Source: Coptis chinensis (taxonomy: Eukaryota > Streptophyta > Magnoliopsida > Ranunculales > Ranunculaceae). From it: a stretch of 64,000 nt of DNA. The notes under the pieces are model-generated. The model was not told where the DNA came from. It worked only from the letters and a program-made list of their open reading frames with translations, and searched no databases. Within the stretch, counting starts at the first letter, position 1; every line of letters begins with the position of its first letter. Of this stretch, positions 22,314 through 35,260 are shown in pieces. The DNA lies in contig CM027382.1 in the NCBI GenBank assembly GCA_015680905.1, positions 23,223,501 to 23,287,500 of the forward strand, given 5' to 3'. A program made the position numbers and the translations under genes.

Positions 22314-23999
22314 TGACCAAATATTAAAAAATAAACTCGAAAATAAAAACAGTTAAACTGGATGAAAACTTATAGGGAGGGAATTTTTTTTTCAAGTATC
22401 GCTCATCTTACACCCCTGAATAAGAAAGCGAAAAAGTGAAGAGAAAACTTTGAACTTGCATTTTGCCGGTTCTTTGGTGTTGCTTTCGGTGAGGTAATAA
22501 GCCAGTCATCTTCTTTTCCTTTTTCTCCTTCCTAATTTCTACATCCTCCCTTTATAATTGTTAGGGTTTTGGCTGGCTTTTTTTTTTTTTTTTACACAAT
22601 TAACTGCTCAAATTGTTCAATCTGCTCAAAGAAGCATGTTATTTTGCCAAAGGTAACTTATCAATTAGTGAATCCTCCTTTATTTAGGGTTTATATTTTT
22701 TTTTCCTATTTTTTGAAAAAAACAATTAGCTTATCTATGGGATTGTCTGGACATAAAATTATTATTGTTTATTAGTATATAATCTTTCAAGCATGCCCAA
22801 ATGTTGCATCTTTGTAAGTTAGATTTGATCCCTTTTAAATTCTCTCATATTGTATTATGCATTATCAATGACGGGTAGGAAATGTGTTCATGTTGGATTC
22901 ATTCCTTCATGTTAACTTTTCACTTCAATTTTAAGATTTTTTTTTATCTAACTGATGAACTTAGTTGTATGTTGATTCTTCTCTCTTTGGCTTTAGAATT
23001 ATGTAAAAAAGCTTTGGTCTTGATTTATGCCCAGTTCGTTTGCTTTCAACTCATATTGTTGCCATTTTAGTGGGATGTCAAATTTCAAATTCTTCTTCTA
23101 CTTGCAACCCCTCCTCTCTCTTTCTTCTCCTATGTTTATTTCTCCTGCGTAAACAATAAACCAAAGACTTATTTAAAAATTGTTACTTTGTGGATGCCCA
23201 ATATTTATTTAGAACACATATCAATAGAATATCTCTATGATGCATGTTTATCTTCCAATTACTTGTAGGAATGAAGAAGTTAAGGCATTTGCAAGAACCA
23301 ATGGAAAAACAGAGGTGCATATCACATAAAGATTTGGTCTTATTGTTGTGTCTATTATTGAACTGTTTGTTTGTAGAGTTTGCAATTGCTTTTTATAGTT
23401 TAATGTTTGGTAGGTATTGAAACAGTGGTGAGGTGAAAAGAGCATCTCAAGGGATCTTATGGACTAGCTAAGTATGGTGACATTGATGTGTCTCTCGGGT
23501 CACTTGACATGTATAGTTTTAGAAAAAAAAAAAAAAAGAAACTAAGTCACATAGACATGGGCATGCGTGTGCGACATGGATATAGAGTGTTGGACACGTG
23601 GACCTATAAGACATAGGACACGGGGACACAACTAATCAAAAAGAAGACAATCACTTTTCTTGGGTTCAAGACCTTAAAAAGCGGCTCCTTACAAACAAGT
23701 TATCTATGAAGGTGGCATATCTTGGAGTTGTGACTATGTTAATAATTTATGTTCTTAGTCTTTTATTAAAAGATATCCTAATTTAAAATCATTATATGCA
23801 GAACATGTTTGTGTGTCCGACAAGTGCTTGTGTGTCGACATGGATTTTTTTTGGATTTTTAAGAATATGAAATGTCCTTGTTACATAGGAAAAAAAATAA
23901 CATTTTTTTTTTTTTTAATGTACATTGCTTCTTATCTATTAATGTACCTATATAACAAGCCAAATTGAGTCAACCGATTTGGTAACGAAATGGAGTCAA
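22314..23999. other. Upstream of the SRFR1 remnant; no gene recognised
   Basis: The stretch contains T-rich runs and several GT-type splice donors, for example after ggtgag near 22490, and might include leader exons of the SRFR1-derived segment that follows. I can match none of it to a protein. Confidence 0.4.
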
Positions 24000-25806
24000 G
24001 CTTTGTATCGAGGAGAAATAGAACTTGCCAAACTTTGTAGCTCTCGTGAATTGGTCCAAAGCAATTAGGTGTCCTCGATACTCTTCTCTCTCATTCTTTC
24101 TGTTACTCAAGACATTTGGTTCATATTAGTTATTATTCTCTTCCCTTTATTTATCGATTGAAATTTTGGTTCACTTGAATTGATTCACAATATTATTTGG
24201 TTTGCAGTAATGGGGTTCTATTATAATAAATTAGAGTTACATAAGCATGTGATTAAGGATTGTGACAAGGCAATTCAACTTGACCTGACTCTTCTTCAAG
24301 CCTACATTCTTAAAGGTCTGTTTTAAGCCAACTTTTTCAACCTTTATCAATTACAAATGTAGTTCTGTTTTGATTGTTTATAAATGTAAATCTAGTCGAA
24401 ATAGGAAATGTGCATTAAAATATCGAGTGATAGAAACTAGTATTCTTTGCAATGTTGCTCTCTATTTGACTGTAATTTTTTTATTAGATGGGAGATTGAA
24501 TTTTAACACATTTCATGCAAAGTGAACAGGAGTTTATCTAACTCTAATATCTTAAAAATAGAGATCGGTGTTGCGAAGTCAAACAACATGTAAATTCTTT
24601 TTGTTCATTAACTCATGTACAATTATGTCACATGAAGTTAGTGTCTTTGGAGTCTTGAATAGTAGTTGAATGTTAGGTTGATCATTTTGAACATGAGCTT
24701 AGTACTCGTTTCCACTTTTTTTGTAGTCTAGGCAGTGCCTTGTCATGTTTGGGAAAGGAGGAGGAAGCTCTTCTTGTATGGGAGCAAGGACATGGATATG
24801 ATGTCCGACAATCAACTGATTTGAAACAATTGTCATATCCAATTATGTTTGTATGTTATTTGGGAGCTAAAACACAACAATGTGTCAAATGGATCTCTCG
24901 AAAATGGCAGTAGATCAAGTGGTACTTCTCAAGTATCGAACATTTCTAGTGTGACTTCTGGAGCGATCAGCAAACTAGATGACACATTTGGAGTGATTAT
25001 CAAACTAAATGACACATCTGGAGCGATCAACAAACCAAATGACACATCCGCAGTCATCAGCAAATTAGATGATACATCTGCAATGATCAGAAAAGTAAAT
25101 GAGACATCTGGAGCGATCAGCACACCAAATGACACATCTGGAGCAATCATTAAACCAAATGAGACATCTGGAGCGAGTAGCAAACCAAAGGACGTATCTG
25201 AATCACACAAGAAGCAAACCTCTACATCTAAAATGGACAAGAAATCAAGTGGTTCATCTGAAATATGCATCAAATCAATTGATGCATTTGCAATTCACAT
25301 GAAAACAAGCGATGGGATCTAAGAGGAGTCGAGGGAAGGTTAATGGTGTTTGAAGACCATGTCGATAAGCTTGGATCTTTGATTATCAATAGGGATAACG
25401 TGGAGTAAGTTTTACTTATATTTACTTTTCGATATTTTCTATGACTTGTATTTTGCATCCATTCATGGGAAGTTGTTTATTTTAAAATTAGAAGAATTAC
25501 TAAACGCGTTATGTTACCTTGTATACTACAAAGTTATGGCCGGGATATGCCATGAAAATAGCATTTTCACTGAGGAAGTGAAGTGTTCAACCTTGGTATG
25601 GCATCCATCTCATGTATCCAAGTAACATAGATGAAAAGTTATGTTCATTTTGATTAATGTTTGGCGTGATGGTTGACTGGCAATTCCGTGACTGCTTGCG
25701 GTCCTTGCTGCCTATAAGACAAGTAATTTCTATTACCAATATGATTTAAACTCTTTTGCAGGTAAATGAATGGAATTATGCTCAAGCTATTTCTATCTTT
25801 GACAAG
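24000..25806 (+). pseudogene. SRFR1: SRFR1-like TPR protein, partial pseudogene
   Basis: SRFR1 is a nuclear-cytoplasmic TPR protein that restrains plant immune receptors. Remnants lie in family order. Near 24015 EIELAKLCSSRE matches the N-terminus, with a stop soon after. An exon at 24208-24315 (ag/gt borders) encodes KLELHKHVIKDCDKAIQLD and LLQAYILKG, the first TPR repeat. Near 24730-24840 SALSCLGKEEEALLVWEQ continues it. The frame at 24849-25322 is Ser/Thr/Asp-rich with a tandem decapeptide repeat and ends SSEICIKSIDA. An exon at 25762-25806 encodes VNEWNYAQAISIFDK, the start of the next TPR block. Most of the protein is absent and reading frames are broken, so it is a gene fragment. Confidence 0.75.
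24950..25225 (+). repeat. 30-bp in-frame minisatellite in the SRFR1-like exon
   Basis: About nine copies of a unit like 'tctggagcgatcagcaaacc' + 'aaatgacaca' encode variants of the decapeptide SGAISKLNDT. Units differ by point substitutions but all are exactly 30 bp, so the frame is kept throughout. The flanking codons resemble the low-complexity linker of SRFR1. Confidence 0.9.
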
Positions 25807-25977
25807 GTTAAATCTACTACTTTGCTTGATAAGAACTAGTAATTCTTTAGTAGTAAACTAGCCCGTAATTCATGTATCATAGTGTGCCTTTGCTACTTCT
25901 CTGTGCACTCTTTCTTTCTTGTAAAGAAGGGAGCAACTTACTCTTTCTGAAATTTGGAATCTTCTGATATTGAAAGT

Positions 25978-28570
25978 GTCACAGCCCGAATTTCTAAACA
26001 ATTAAAAAAAATGAATATTTGAAATATAAATATATCAAACATCACTCGATTCAATTGTCTAAAAACCCAGGCTATGACGAGGTGGATACAACACATGTCA
26101 AAACCTAAAACCCACATCATAAAGAATCTTAACAACAAAAATAATCTCCAAAAATTCTCTTTATTACTTTATAAAAAGTCTATCTTCCGTCCCAATAAAA
26201 CATCAAACCACTCTAAGAATAACAGGTCTTCAACATCGTATTTTCATGTCATATGAAAAGAAAACTACGTTATTACATACTTCCAAAAGGTCAAACCTAA
26301 TAAAATAACCTCCCGGACTGCTCCAGGCAAGAATCCAAATCACACGCCGCGGTTCCACTGCCTTCCACCTATGTTCCCAAGAACACACCCATGTTTCCAA
26401 AACAAAGCAAACATGGGTCAGCAAAATGGAATTTGCTGGTATAAGTAGACTAACTACATAAAACCATTATCATACTTTAATTATCCAAACAATCAAGTTA
26501 TATTTTCCCATAACTTAATCATTCTCAGCTTGGAAGACAGGTAGTTCCGTCATTTCAACCGGCATAGTTTCTTCCCAAGCAAAACTTCCATTATATTAAC
26601 TCATTCTAATAACTCGTTTTAATATCTAAATCATTGAATTAAAACTTACCGATATCCACTGCTGTATAAGGGTAGGACCACGTCCCTGCACAAAATGTTA
26701 TTAAGTCCTACCCTCCTGCAAAAGAAAGTTAGAACTTCTATATAACATATGTAGATATTATATTAGGTATTCAAAAGTAACCCAAACACTCGCATAATCA
26801 AATCAATTTCTCTTATCAATTTTAATCAATTTCTTTTCTTATACATTCACCATTTAGTACCTATGTACCTTAGGTCATTCCAGCCACATTCAAGGAATAC
26901 CCAACCCTACATTCACGTACACTCAAGGAATACAACTAACCCGCAAGGCGAATACCTTAGTTCCTCTCTAGGACGACAGTCCAAAGAATCTGGTCATTCA
27001 TGGCACATTCAATGAATACCCGGGTCATTCATGGCACAGTCAATAAATGCCCACCTAACATATGACATCAACAGTCATAAAACTCAATTTCCAAAACTTG
27101 AGGCGTGGAGAGTTCTAAAGGAGTGCGGTAAATTTTGTTTACGCATTATTGAAATTTTATTGCATAAATTATTTCAGAGAACGAAGAAAAATCTTGATTC
27201 AATTATTTTTGGTTTACGCGTTATTAATTTCATAGATGTATAAGTGTCATAACGTTGTGTATCGTAAAAGACTGAAAAATCACAAAGCAGTAAAAACACG
27301 TACACAAGTATATTTAGAAAGGCCTTAGCCTAAGTCAAACATGCTAATAGTACTAGACTTATCATAATAGACCGAATCATAATTTTAGGAAAAAGTCAAA
27401 TTTTAGGTCAACTGGTCAAAGTTAACCCTGGTCAAAAGTCAACAGTCAACTCTGGTTAACAGTCAACATTGGTCAACCCGGCCTAAACTCCTCTAACCCA
27501 AAAGCCCAAAGCCTAAGGCCTATAGTCTAAACTTAAGTCAAAAATAAAATCTAAAGTTTAACACACAAGCCCAACCCACGATTTGGCCCAAGCCCAAATT
27601 CGAATTTTACTGTTCATCTCCTTCCTCACAAAACCTCCACCAGCGCCTCCACCACCTATGCGGCCACTACCGGCCATCTATAACTAAAAAGAACCCAACG
27701 GTTTTCATCCCCACGAAAAACCCCACCTACCTATACCATCAATTCATGATTCCATCATACTGTAAAAATCCAAATCCGATGCCATTAACAACCTTTGGAG
27801 CTTCGGCGGCTCCTCTACAACTCCCAAACACCACGAAACCACCAACCTATCACCACCATTTCCAATTCAAACAACAACCCATATCAACCCGACATACATC
27901 AACACTTCAACCCAAAACCCAATAAAAATCGGCTTACCCAAACTTCAACAATTCCAACAAGAATAAGCTTATATCAAACGTATAAAATAATTAAATTTGA
28001 TTCAAAATCATCTTTTTTTATTACATAGGTTTGTTTACACACGCACCCGGACTAAGTCGATCACGATCGCTGGAAATAAGTCGAACAATATGTAGAATAA
28101 CAACGAAGCATAATTGAACATAAAGCAATTAGCATATTAGCAGATATCAGACATTAAAGTTTTTAAACAGACTTAGAAATATTGGTTCAGTGAAAGATAA
28201 AATATCTACTCATTGTTTATAAACCCAGAACAAATGAAAAACCGAAAAGATCAAAGTCATTCTGCTTGCAAAGGACGATCTTCCTCGTTCAAAACCTTTT
28301 CTTCTTTCAATAAAACTCCCCTTTTTTTTTTTTCTAAAACTCTCACTGGGTTTTTTTTTCTTTTTCTTTTTCTTTTAAAACTCTATTGAGAATACTCTAT
28401 TTCTAGTTTTAAAACCTCCCCGAAAATAAGGGTTGAAACTTATCTACTTATTTACGGGCTTTTATCCAGAATCTTTGGATATCCTATCTCTGTTTTATCT
28501 ATTTCCATTATATTATATTTATTATTATTATTATTCTTAGGAAAAAAAAAAAAAAAGAATAAAAACACGG
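25978..28570 (+). mobile_element. LTR-like sequence of a Ty3/gypsy family
   Basis: It starts TGTCACAGCCCGAATTT, the kind of start seen in many plant gypsy LTRs. Parts recur elsewhere. The GGTCATTCATGGCAC words near 27000 return inverted near 33960-34010. The 'cttggaagacaggtagttcc' and 'gggtaggaccacgtccctg' region (26530-26730) returns inverted at 34150-34450 and direct at 34920-35230. No coding domain is present. Borders are uncertain, and 27,600-28,570 may be unrelated. Confidence 0.45.
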
Positions 28571-28572
28571 GT

Positions 28573-29290
28573 GTTATAATATACACACCTTAAAAGGATC
28601 TCATCCCTAGATTCAAGGTAGAGTGTAGATTAACCAAACAAACGATGCGTCAACCAATATTAAAAAGACATAATGTGTATACTAAGTATACACACCTTAA
28701 AAGGAATAAACTTAATTAGTTTTCTTCAATTGCCAACACTTAATTAAAATCATTCTTTCCGCAGGTTCAACAGATTCATATCATCAACGACTTATACTAT
28801 GTCCACTATCACATAGGATCAAACACCTACAATGTGATGCATGCACACTAGCTCACACACCAACGATATACAAGTATACACTGGTTCACACACCAACGAT
28901 GCATACTAACTCTCTACCATCACATAGGATCAAACACCAACAATGTGTAGTATGCACCTTTGGATCACACTCCAACGGTGTACATGTATACACCGGACCA
29001 AACTCCAATGATGCATCCAGAGAGATGTTATGTATATTGGATCACACACCAACGATATACATAACTTGGACAATATATAAAAAAACTTTCAAATCCAACC
29101 TTTATCAAAAGGGTTTTCTGTATTCCTTGGGTAAATTCCAAATTACTCAAATATGAAATTTTAAAATAACAATTTACTTACTTAAAATAGAAAACTTCGT
29201 TAGGAAAACAACACTATAACATGCTGAACAATTTCAATTATAAATCATAAGAAACTAACCGTTAAAACAACCAACATTTTATTTTCATAA
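28573..29290 (+). repeat. LTR fragment, left arm of an inverted pair
   Basis: It begins TGTTATAATATACACACC and carries an internal minisatellite of 'cacacaccaacgatatac' words at 28850-29060. The same sequence in reverse occupies about 30510-31772. Similarity stops near 29290, where inverse gag sequence begins, so the arm is truncated. Confidence 0.7.
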
Positions 29291-29379
29291 CCATACGATA
29301 ATTTCTTACATGCTAAGTACCAATAAAGGGACTAGTAAACAACAAATTCAAACATACCTAACATTAACCAGTGCAGTTC

Positions 29380-30375
29380 TTAGCATGGTGTCCCAACTAT
29401 CCACATTTATAACACTTGCCTACTAGTTCATTTGGTTTAGGACATCTTCGAATAGTATGCCCAACTTCCCCACATTCAAACAATTACCATCAAATCTCTT
29501 TTAGCGAAGCACTCAGCGTCCTTATTCACATGCTTTACTTGTTTGCCTATTATTATATGGTGATCTTTGACTTTTTCTACGCCCTTGGCGTGGGTGACTA
29601 GAAATAAGGTGTAAAAAATTTGGGCTTGTTTTGGGGCATTCTCTTTAATCTTCTCATCTCACGGGTTTATTATCCAATTGTTCATATCTTAATGCCAAAG
29701 ATATGGCTCTAGTCCACGGATGAACTTCCGGTTTTTTACTTGGGCATCCACTAGATAAGGAGCATACCTCGATAGTTCATTGAACTTAGTCCACGTCTCC
29801 ATAACAGTTTTCCCTCCTTGGGTCGATTAAAGAATTCCTGGGTTAATTGTTCCTTAACGACATTAGGAACAAACCTTCCTCAAATCTTACGGAAATCCTC
29901 CCAGTCATAGTTCTCACATCCACATTATCCTTGATAGACCTCCACCAAAAAATAAAGTGACCCCTCAACGGTGAGAAGCCAACTCCTTCACTTACGACCT
30001 TTGTGAGTTGCATCTTAGCAAACACCTTACTCACACATAGTAACCCGTTTCTCCTTACCTGACAATGACCCCTTTCTCTCCCTTGAACTTGGACCTCCTA
30101 AAGTTGCAAAATCCTTGTTTCTCCTAGCAAAAAGGATCCCCTAGATTAGCATGTTGACCCCTCCCAGAATAGTTTACCAACTGAGTTAATATTGCTCCCA
30201 AATCGGCCGGATATAGTATTACTTCGATTACCGAACGTCATTGTCATCTCCGACCATCACCTTAAACAAAACGGACTTCTATTAGTACTCCAAACATCTT
30301 AAACTCAAACACCCCAATCACCACATTCGAGGATCACCTAGACCTTCCCAATCTAGGCTAACCTAAGCTCGATAC
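29380..30375 (-). pseudogene. Ty3/gypsy gag remnant
   Basis: Minus-strand pieces resemble retrotransposon gag: FIFWWRSIKDN, a MTW..F...F-like stretch, and downstream a CPKPNELVGKCYKCG-like zinc knuckle near 29390-29460, all broken by stops. It follows the primer binding site at 30375-30392 in the same sense. No RT or integrase follows, because the element is cut by the inverted LTR fragment at 29290. Confidence 0.55.
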
Positions 30376-30392
30376 CAAAATATTTTTGTATA
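30375..30392 (-). promoter_or_regulatory. Primer binding site, initiator-Met tRNA type
   Basis: The minus strand reads TTGGTATCGAGCTTAGG just after the LTR end. TGGTATCAGAGC is the usual initiator-tRNA binding site of plant LTR elements, and this copy differs by a small indel. It marks 30393 as the inner end of the LTR at 30393-31772. Confidence 0.6.
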
Positions 30393-31772
30393 CGGGGGGT
30401 GATCCTCTGGATTGTGGGTAATGGGTAGTAGGAGTGTTTCTTTGTGGTATTTTATTCGGCTTGTTGTTTTGTGTATACTTTTATAGTGGAATGTTGGGAT
30501 ATGATTAGGAAAATAAAATGTTTGTTGTTTTAACGATTAGTTTCTTATGAAATTTATAATCGAAATTGTTCAAAGATGTTATAATGTTGTTTTCCTAACG
30601 AGTTTCTATTTTTAAGTAAGTATTAACTAAAAAAGAAATTGTTATTTTAAAATTTCATATTTGAGTAATTTGGAATTATCCAATGAATAAAGAAACCCTT
30701 TTGGTAAATGTTGGATTTAGAATTGTTGATATTGTCCAAGTTTTGTATATTGTTGGTGTGTGATCCAATATACATAACATCTCTCAGTATGCATTATTGG
30801 AGTTTGAGCCGGTGTATACATGTACACCGTTGGAGTGTGATCCAGCGTGTGCATACCACACATCGTTGGTGTTTGATCATATGTGATGGTAGAGCTTGTA
30901 TGCATCGTTGGTGTGTGAACCGGTATACTTTGCATATCGTTGGCGTGTAAGCCGGTGTGCATGCCTCACATTGTAGGTGTTTGATCCTATGTGATGGTAG
31001 ACATAGTGTAGGTCGATTGATGATATGAATCGGCCCTATCGTTTTATATATTCATTTTTCAAACATGTGGTGTTCGTTGAGACCGAGAAAAATGTTGATA
31101 TATTTGTAAACACCAAGATGGTGGATAAAACATATGAGTTTTTAAACAAATAGTTTTGACAGGGGAAGATCATTGAAAAGAAAATTATTATATTTATTGC
31201 TAAACGTCTTGGATTAGTTGGGAAATACTAAAGAGTGGAACTAACTGCCTCGGTGTGAGGGAGAACTACCTTACCTTCTTAGTATGATTTAACTTTCGAA
31301 AAAATATGAGTTTTAATTTATTAAATTGAGAAATAATAATTTTAATTAAGTGTTGGCAATTGAATAAATTAATTCACGTTATTCTTTTGAGTTGTGTATA
31401 CTACAGATATATCGTTTTTGGGTTCTACATTTATGGACACACTTTCAAGGTATGTGATTTGCATATTAGTATGCATATCTATATGATATTGTATATGTGT
31501 ATTCCTTTTTAAAGGTGTGTATACTAGCATTATACACTTTATGTCTCATTTTATATTTGTTTACTATGACCATTGGGTGCAAGTTGTAAATGATGTGTTT
31601 AATTTAATCTCTCTGTGACATTATTACTTAAAAGTTTAAAGTTTACTTTAGGATATAATCTGTTAACTTTATACTTCTATAAAAGATTTATTGTTTGACG
31701 TAGTGTTTGTTTGGTTAATCTACATTATCTTTTTAAGAATCTGGGGACGAGATTCCTTTAAAATTCATGTAT
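30393..31772 (-). mobile_element. 5' LTR (minus strand), right arm of the inverted pair
   Basis: On the minus strand it starts TTGTTATAATATACATG and runs to the primer binding site. The minisatellite part (30750-31000, 'gttggtgtgtgatccaatat' words) mirrors that of the left arm. About 700 bp pair with 28573-29290 as an imperfect inverted repeat separated by 1.2 kb. Confidence 0.65.
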
Positions 31773-32049
31773 ATTATAACAACCCTATTTTTTTAATTAA
31801 ATAAATAAATATTTATAGCATTTATTTTATTTTGTTTATTAATATTATTTAGACATGGACCTATTATCTACAAAATGGGTCCGTGGGATTTAATAATAAT
31901 AATAAGATAAATGAAGAAGGAGAAAAACGTGGGAGAAAAATACGGGGGTTTGGTTACAACCGAAAACGCTCCCTTTTTAGTTCTGAGGGGGTTATATGAG
32001 GGGATGGAAACCAATTCTAAAAGTATGGCCGCCCAAATCCCACGGCCAC

Positions 32050-32440
32050 CGCTGACAATAGATGCACTGTAGGTTTGGCAGTCTCCACGCAATCTTTGGC
32101 ATTTTGGATTGTATATTGTGATACTGAAAACCTATCACTTGGATTCATGTCTTCTTTCCATGAACAAAGCAAACCATTGCAGCTGTCTCTTATGAGTTTG
32201 TAAACCTTAGAGATCTTCCTTTGGGAATATTTTTTCATCTTCCTTAGATATAACTGAAAACCAACATAGATCCCCGTCCTGTTTTTTACTAATAGGATGC
32301 GACGTGGTTCGTATATTGCTCTGCTCAACTGCAAGTCGATGAAATGAGGCTCCTTGAGTGTCCTTCGTCAAGTGGTACCAGTTTTTATAGACAATTCGAC
32401 CTACCAAGATATCCTCTGGAGAAAGTCTAGACCTTGTTAT
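32050..32440 (-). pseudogene. F-box associated protein remnant
   Basis: Minus-strand frames contain VYKNWYHLTKD near the start, resembling the end of an F-box (VCKxWyxLI.D). Next are ASFHRLAVEQSNIR and KQDGDLCWFSVI. A following frame holds the SCNGLLC motif that opens F-box-associated domains, and a QNPKD-like QNAKD. F-box proteins recruit targets to SCF ubiquitin ligases. Stops and a frame change in under 400 bp and no complete F-box show that this is a fragment. Confidence 0.6.
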
Positions 32441-32769
32441 GGTATGCTTCGGTCAAAACACGTTCTGCTTTGGTCTTCAATATGATTACAAAGGCTGGAA
32501 TACAAGAGGAGAAAATATCATGGACTGGGCGTTGAATGGTTGAAGTTGACACGATAAATGCTCTCTTTGATCTCCTCATAAGTTCTCTCTCAATAAAATA
32601 AAACGTTTAAGTTAGAAACCCATGTCCTCATAAGCCCATTTTGTAGGATCAGACTTGCAGCGTACCTAATATCATTACCACCTCCTTGTGGGGTTTAGGG
32701 AATGGATAAGGTACACCGCGTTTGGGCAAGATAACAATTGCACCATGAACTGTTGCTCTTAGCCAGAGG

Positions 32770-32893
32770 ATGTGAGAATGCCACCAAAGCGTCCTTCTTT
32801 GGCTCGTAATTGTGAAGTTGTAGATGAAGTTTTGCCCTGGCTTTATTGGGCACTGTGTGATATAGGCTGGCCCATCTGCCCTTCCTGTTCAGG
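32770..32893 (+). other. Exon-like open frame with splice donor, unidentified
   Basis: The frame from ATG at 32772 encodes [15 protein letters not shown] and [19 protein letters not shown] and ends at a good donor (cag|gtaagtc). GC content is higher than around it. I do not recognise the protein and no partner exon was found. Confidence 0.3.
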
Positions 32894-33879
32894 TAAGTCT
32901 TTTTTTCACTTTAGTTTTCAATCTATACTGACTGAACGATTTAATAATGTGACTTTTGTTTCAAATATCCTGCAATGATCGAGACAAGAGCTACTTGTTG
33001 GTTTCGAAATATTACCAGTGAATGCTAACGTTATACTTGACATGGTTCACCACCTTGACTAGCACTGTGTTTCAAGTTCAGTTTTCATATAGTTAGAGTG
33101 AGAGTTAGTATTTTTGTAAAAACATGAAAGAGTAAGTTCTGAGAGTCATCTTTTCAACGCAAAAATCCTTGTAGTGATTGGACACTTGTGGAAAGAGTTG
33201 TGGTCTCCAAAAAATAATGCGTCAGAAATTCTAGTTTGTTGAAAATTAAGATTTTTACCGTTTTCAACCTACGTTTTCTTTTAGATGGGTTGAGTTTGGG
33301 ACTTCGGGTTCTACATGAAAAAATAAGTCTACATACCCTAGTTTATAAATAATTAAGCTACATGTCATTTGGATGAATGTAGGGAAAACTATAGCATTGA
33401 CAAGTTGGCTAGAAAACCTACCGTGTTATCTTTTATGTGCTGCGGAATCTGCTTTGGAAAATATGTCTAGTAATAAACTAAGAGTCTCTTAAACTTTTTC
33501 TTGGGTGTTTATATAGTGTTTTTTAGCCTACTTTTAGATTGTGGTTTTATTTGGAACCGACAGGGGTCATAAGATCGTTTTGGATAATTGGAAGTAGAAA
33601 TATCCATTTTGAGCTTTTTGAATTTGAAAGGTTCATAAGGTATCTCTGGGATGAAACTTTATGTATATGATTGTGGGAGTATTTGAAACTTATTGTATGT
33701 GATTATATATAGTATAATTTGTTGTTTTCTTTAAAGGCACATACAAAGTATATTGATAAATTGGTTAAGAGCTCACGTAAGGCTTGATTCTAATATTGAA
33801 AGATTAGATACGTGAAAAATTTCCTTTTGTAAAGGTCTCGCGACCACCATATATTATATATTATATATTAGTTTCCATG

Positions 33880-35260
33880 ATAACTATATGTGTATGCAGT
33901 GTTAGTATTAAATTGTGTACGTGATAGTGGTTGTTTAAAATGTATTCATTGAATGTAATGAATGACCCAAGATATTCATGGAATGTGCCATGAATGACCT
34001 ATTAGTGTTATGATAAGTGTTATTCCCCAGAATGAGGGACAAACCATGTTTTATCAATTAGACTTCAATGTCTTAGATAAGGTTTGATTATGAACGAAAA
34101 ATGGACTAGCCGAGATAAATCCTTTGTTATTACATGTGTATAACTCTCTCTTTTCTGGCGAGGGAGGGTTATTAATCTTATATGCGAAATATCCTACCCT
34201 AAAAAACACGTGATGGCTTAAAAAGTAAGGTGTATCAAACTCATATTTAATTAAATCATATGAATTTAAATAAGTGGAATGTAAGTAGTATTTATATTGT
34301 AAGTTAATTTGGAAAATAGGAATGATGAGATGCGGTTATAATGAGTTTCTTGAAATGTATTTTTGGGATTTAAACCTTACTTGGGAAGAAACTACATGCC
34401 GCTTTGAGAAAGCGGAACTAATTTGTCTTCCAAGTTGAATTGATTGTAATAGTTTGTATTCGTGGAATGAAGAGTTGTTCTTTTGGTTTTAATTTGATCT
34501 CATTTTTTATATCGTGTTTAGTAATGGGGGTATTAGGGGTTTCATTTCATTTTGGGTTTTAAGGATAGAATAGGGTGAGGATAATTCCCTATTTTATTTT
34601 TTGAAATTTGGATCAAATTAAAGCGGAAGAACAACGGCTTCATTTACAAATAAATTTTTTACTAACCAACTCTATTACATCTCGTTTCAATTCAAAACCG
34701 CATAATTTCGAAAAAAATTAAACCAGAAGACTCCAAGAGCAAATCCAAGTCAAGTGTGTCTTCATCCACGCACTCCCATCTATGTTCCCCGAAAACACAC
34801 CCAATAAAAACAAAGAATAGGTCAACAAATTGAATTTTTTGGTATGAGTAGACTAACAACAAAATATATATATATAATAATCTTTCAAATGAATAAATAT
34901 AACATTACCAACAATTTCAACTTGGAAGACAATATAGTTCCGTTTTTCCAAAAATGGCGTGTAGTTTCTTCCCCGAGTAAGATTTCACCCCCAACATACA
35001 AATTTCAAAAGAATCATATAACTTGAGCATTCGCCATTCCCACTTTCCAAAATAACTCCTGTCTGATACAAATGCCACTTTACATTCCATTTATTAAATG
35101 CACATATGATAACCTAATTAAATATGAGTTTGGTATCACCTTTACCTTTAAGCCAACACGCCGCCTTAGGGGTAGGATATTTACGTCCCTGTAGAAAAAA
35201 GATTAATAAATCCTACCCTCCCAGTAAAAAAGAGTTAGACACATCACAATAAAATGATTT
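33880..35260. repeat. Two further copies of the Ty3/gypsy LTR family, one inverted
   Basis: 33880-34450 is the inverse of roughly 26500-27060, sharing the Cys-poor word 'ggtcattcatggcacattc' and 'gaaactac...cttccaag'. 34780-35260 matches 26390-26740 in direct orientation ('agtagactaacaacaaaata', 'gtttcttccccgagtaag', 'aatcctaccctccc'). The two copies meet head to head near 34,600. Identity is moderate with many small indels. Confidence 0.55.

Noticed and set aside
25840..25880. Helitron 3' end candidate (actagcccgt near the SRFR1 fragment)
   Set aside because: No stem-loop of the expected size lies next to it and no matching 5' TC end was found.
30708..30962. Overlapping frames on both strands in the LTR minisatellite
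   Set aside because: Both follow the repeat unit; not coding.
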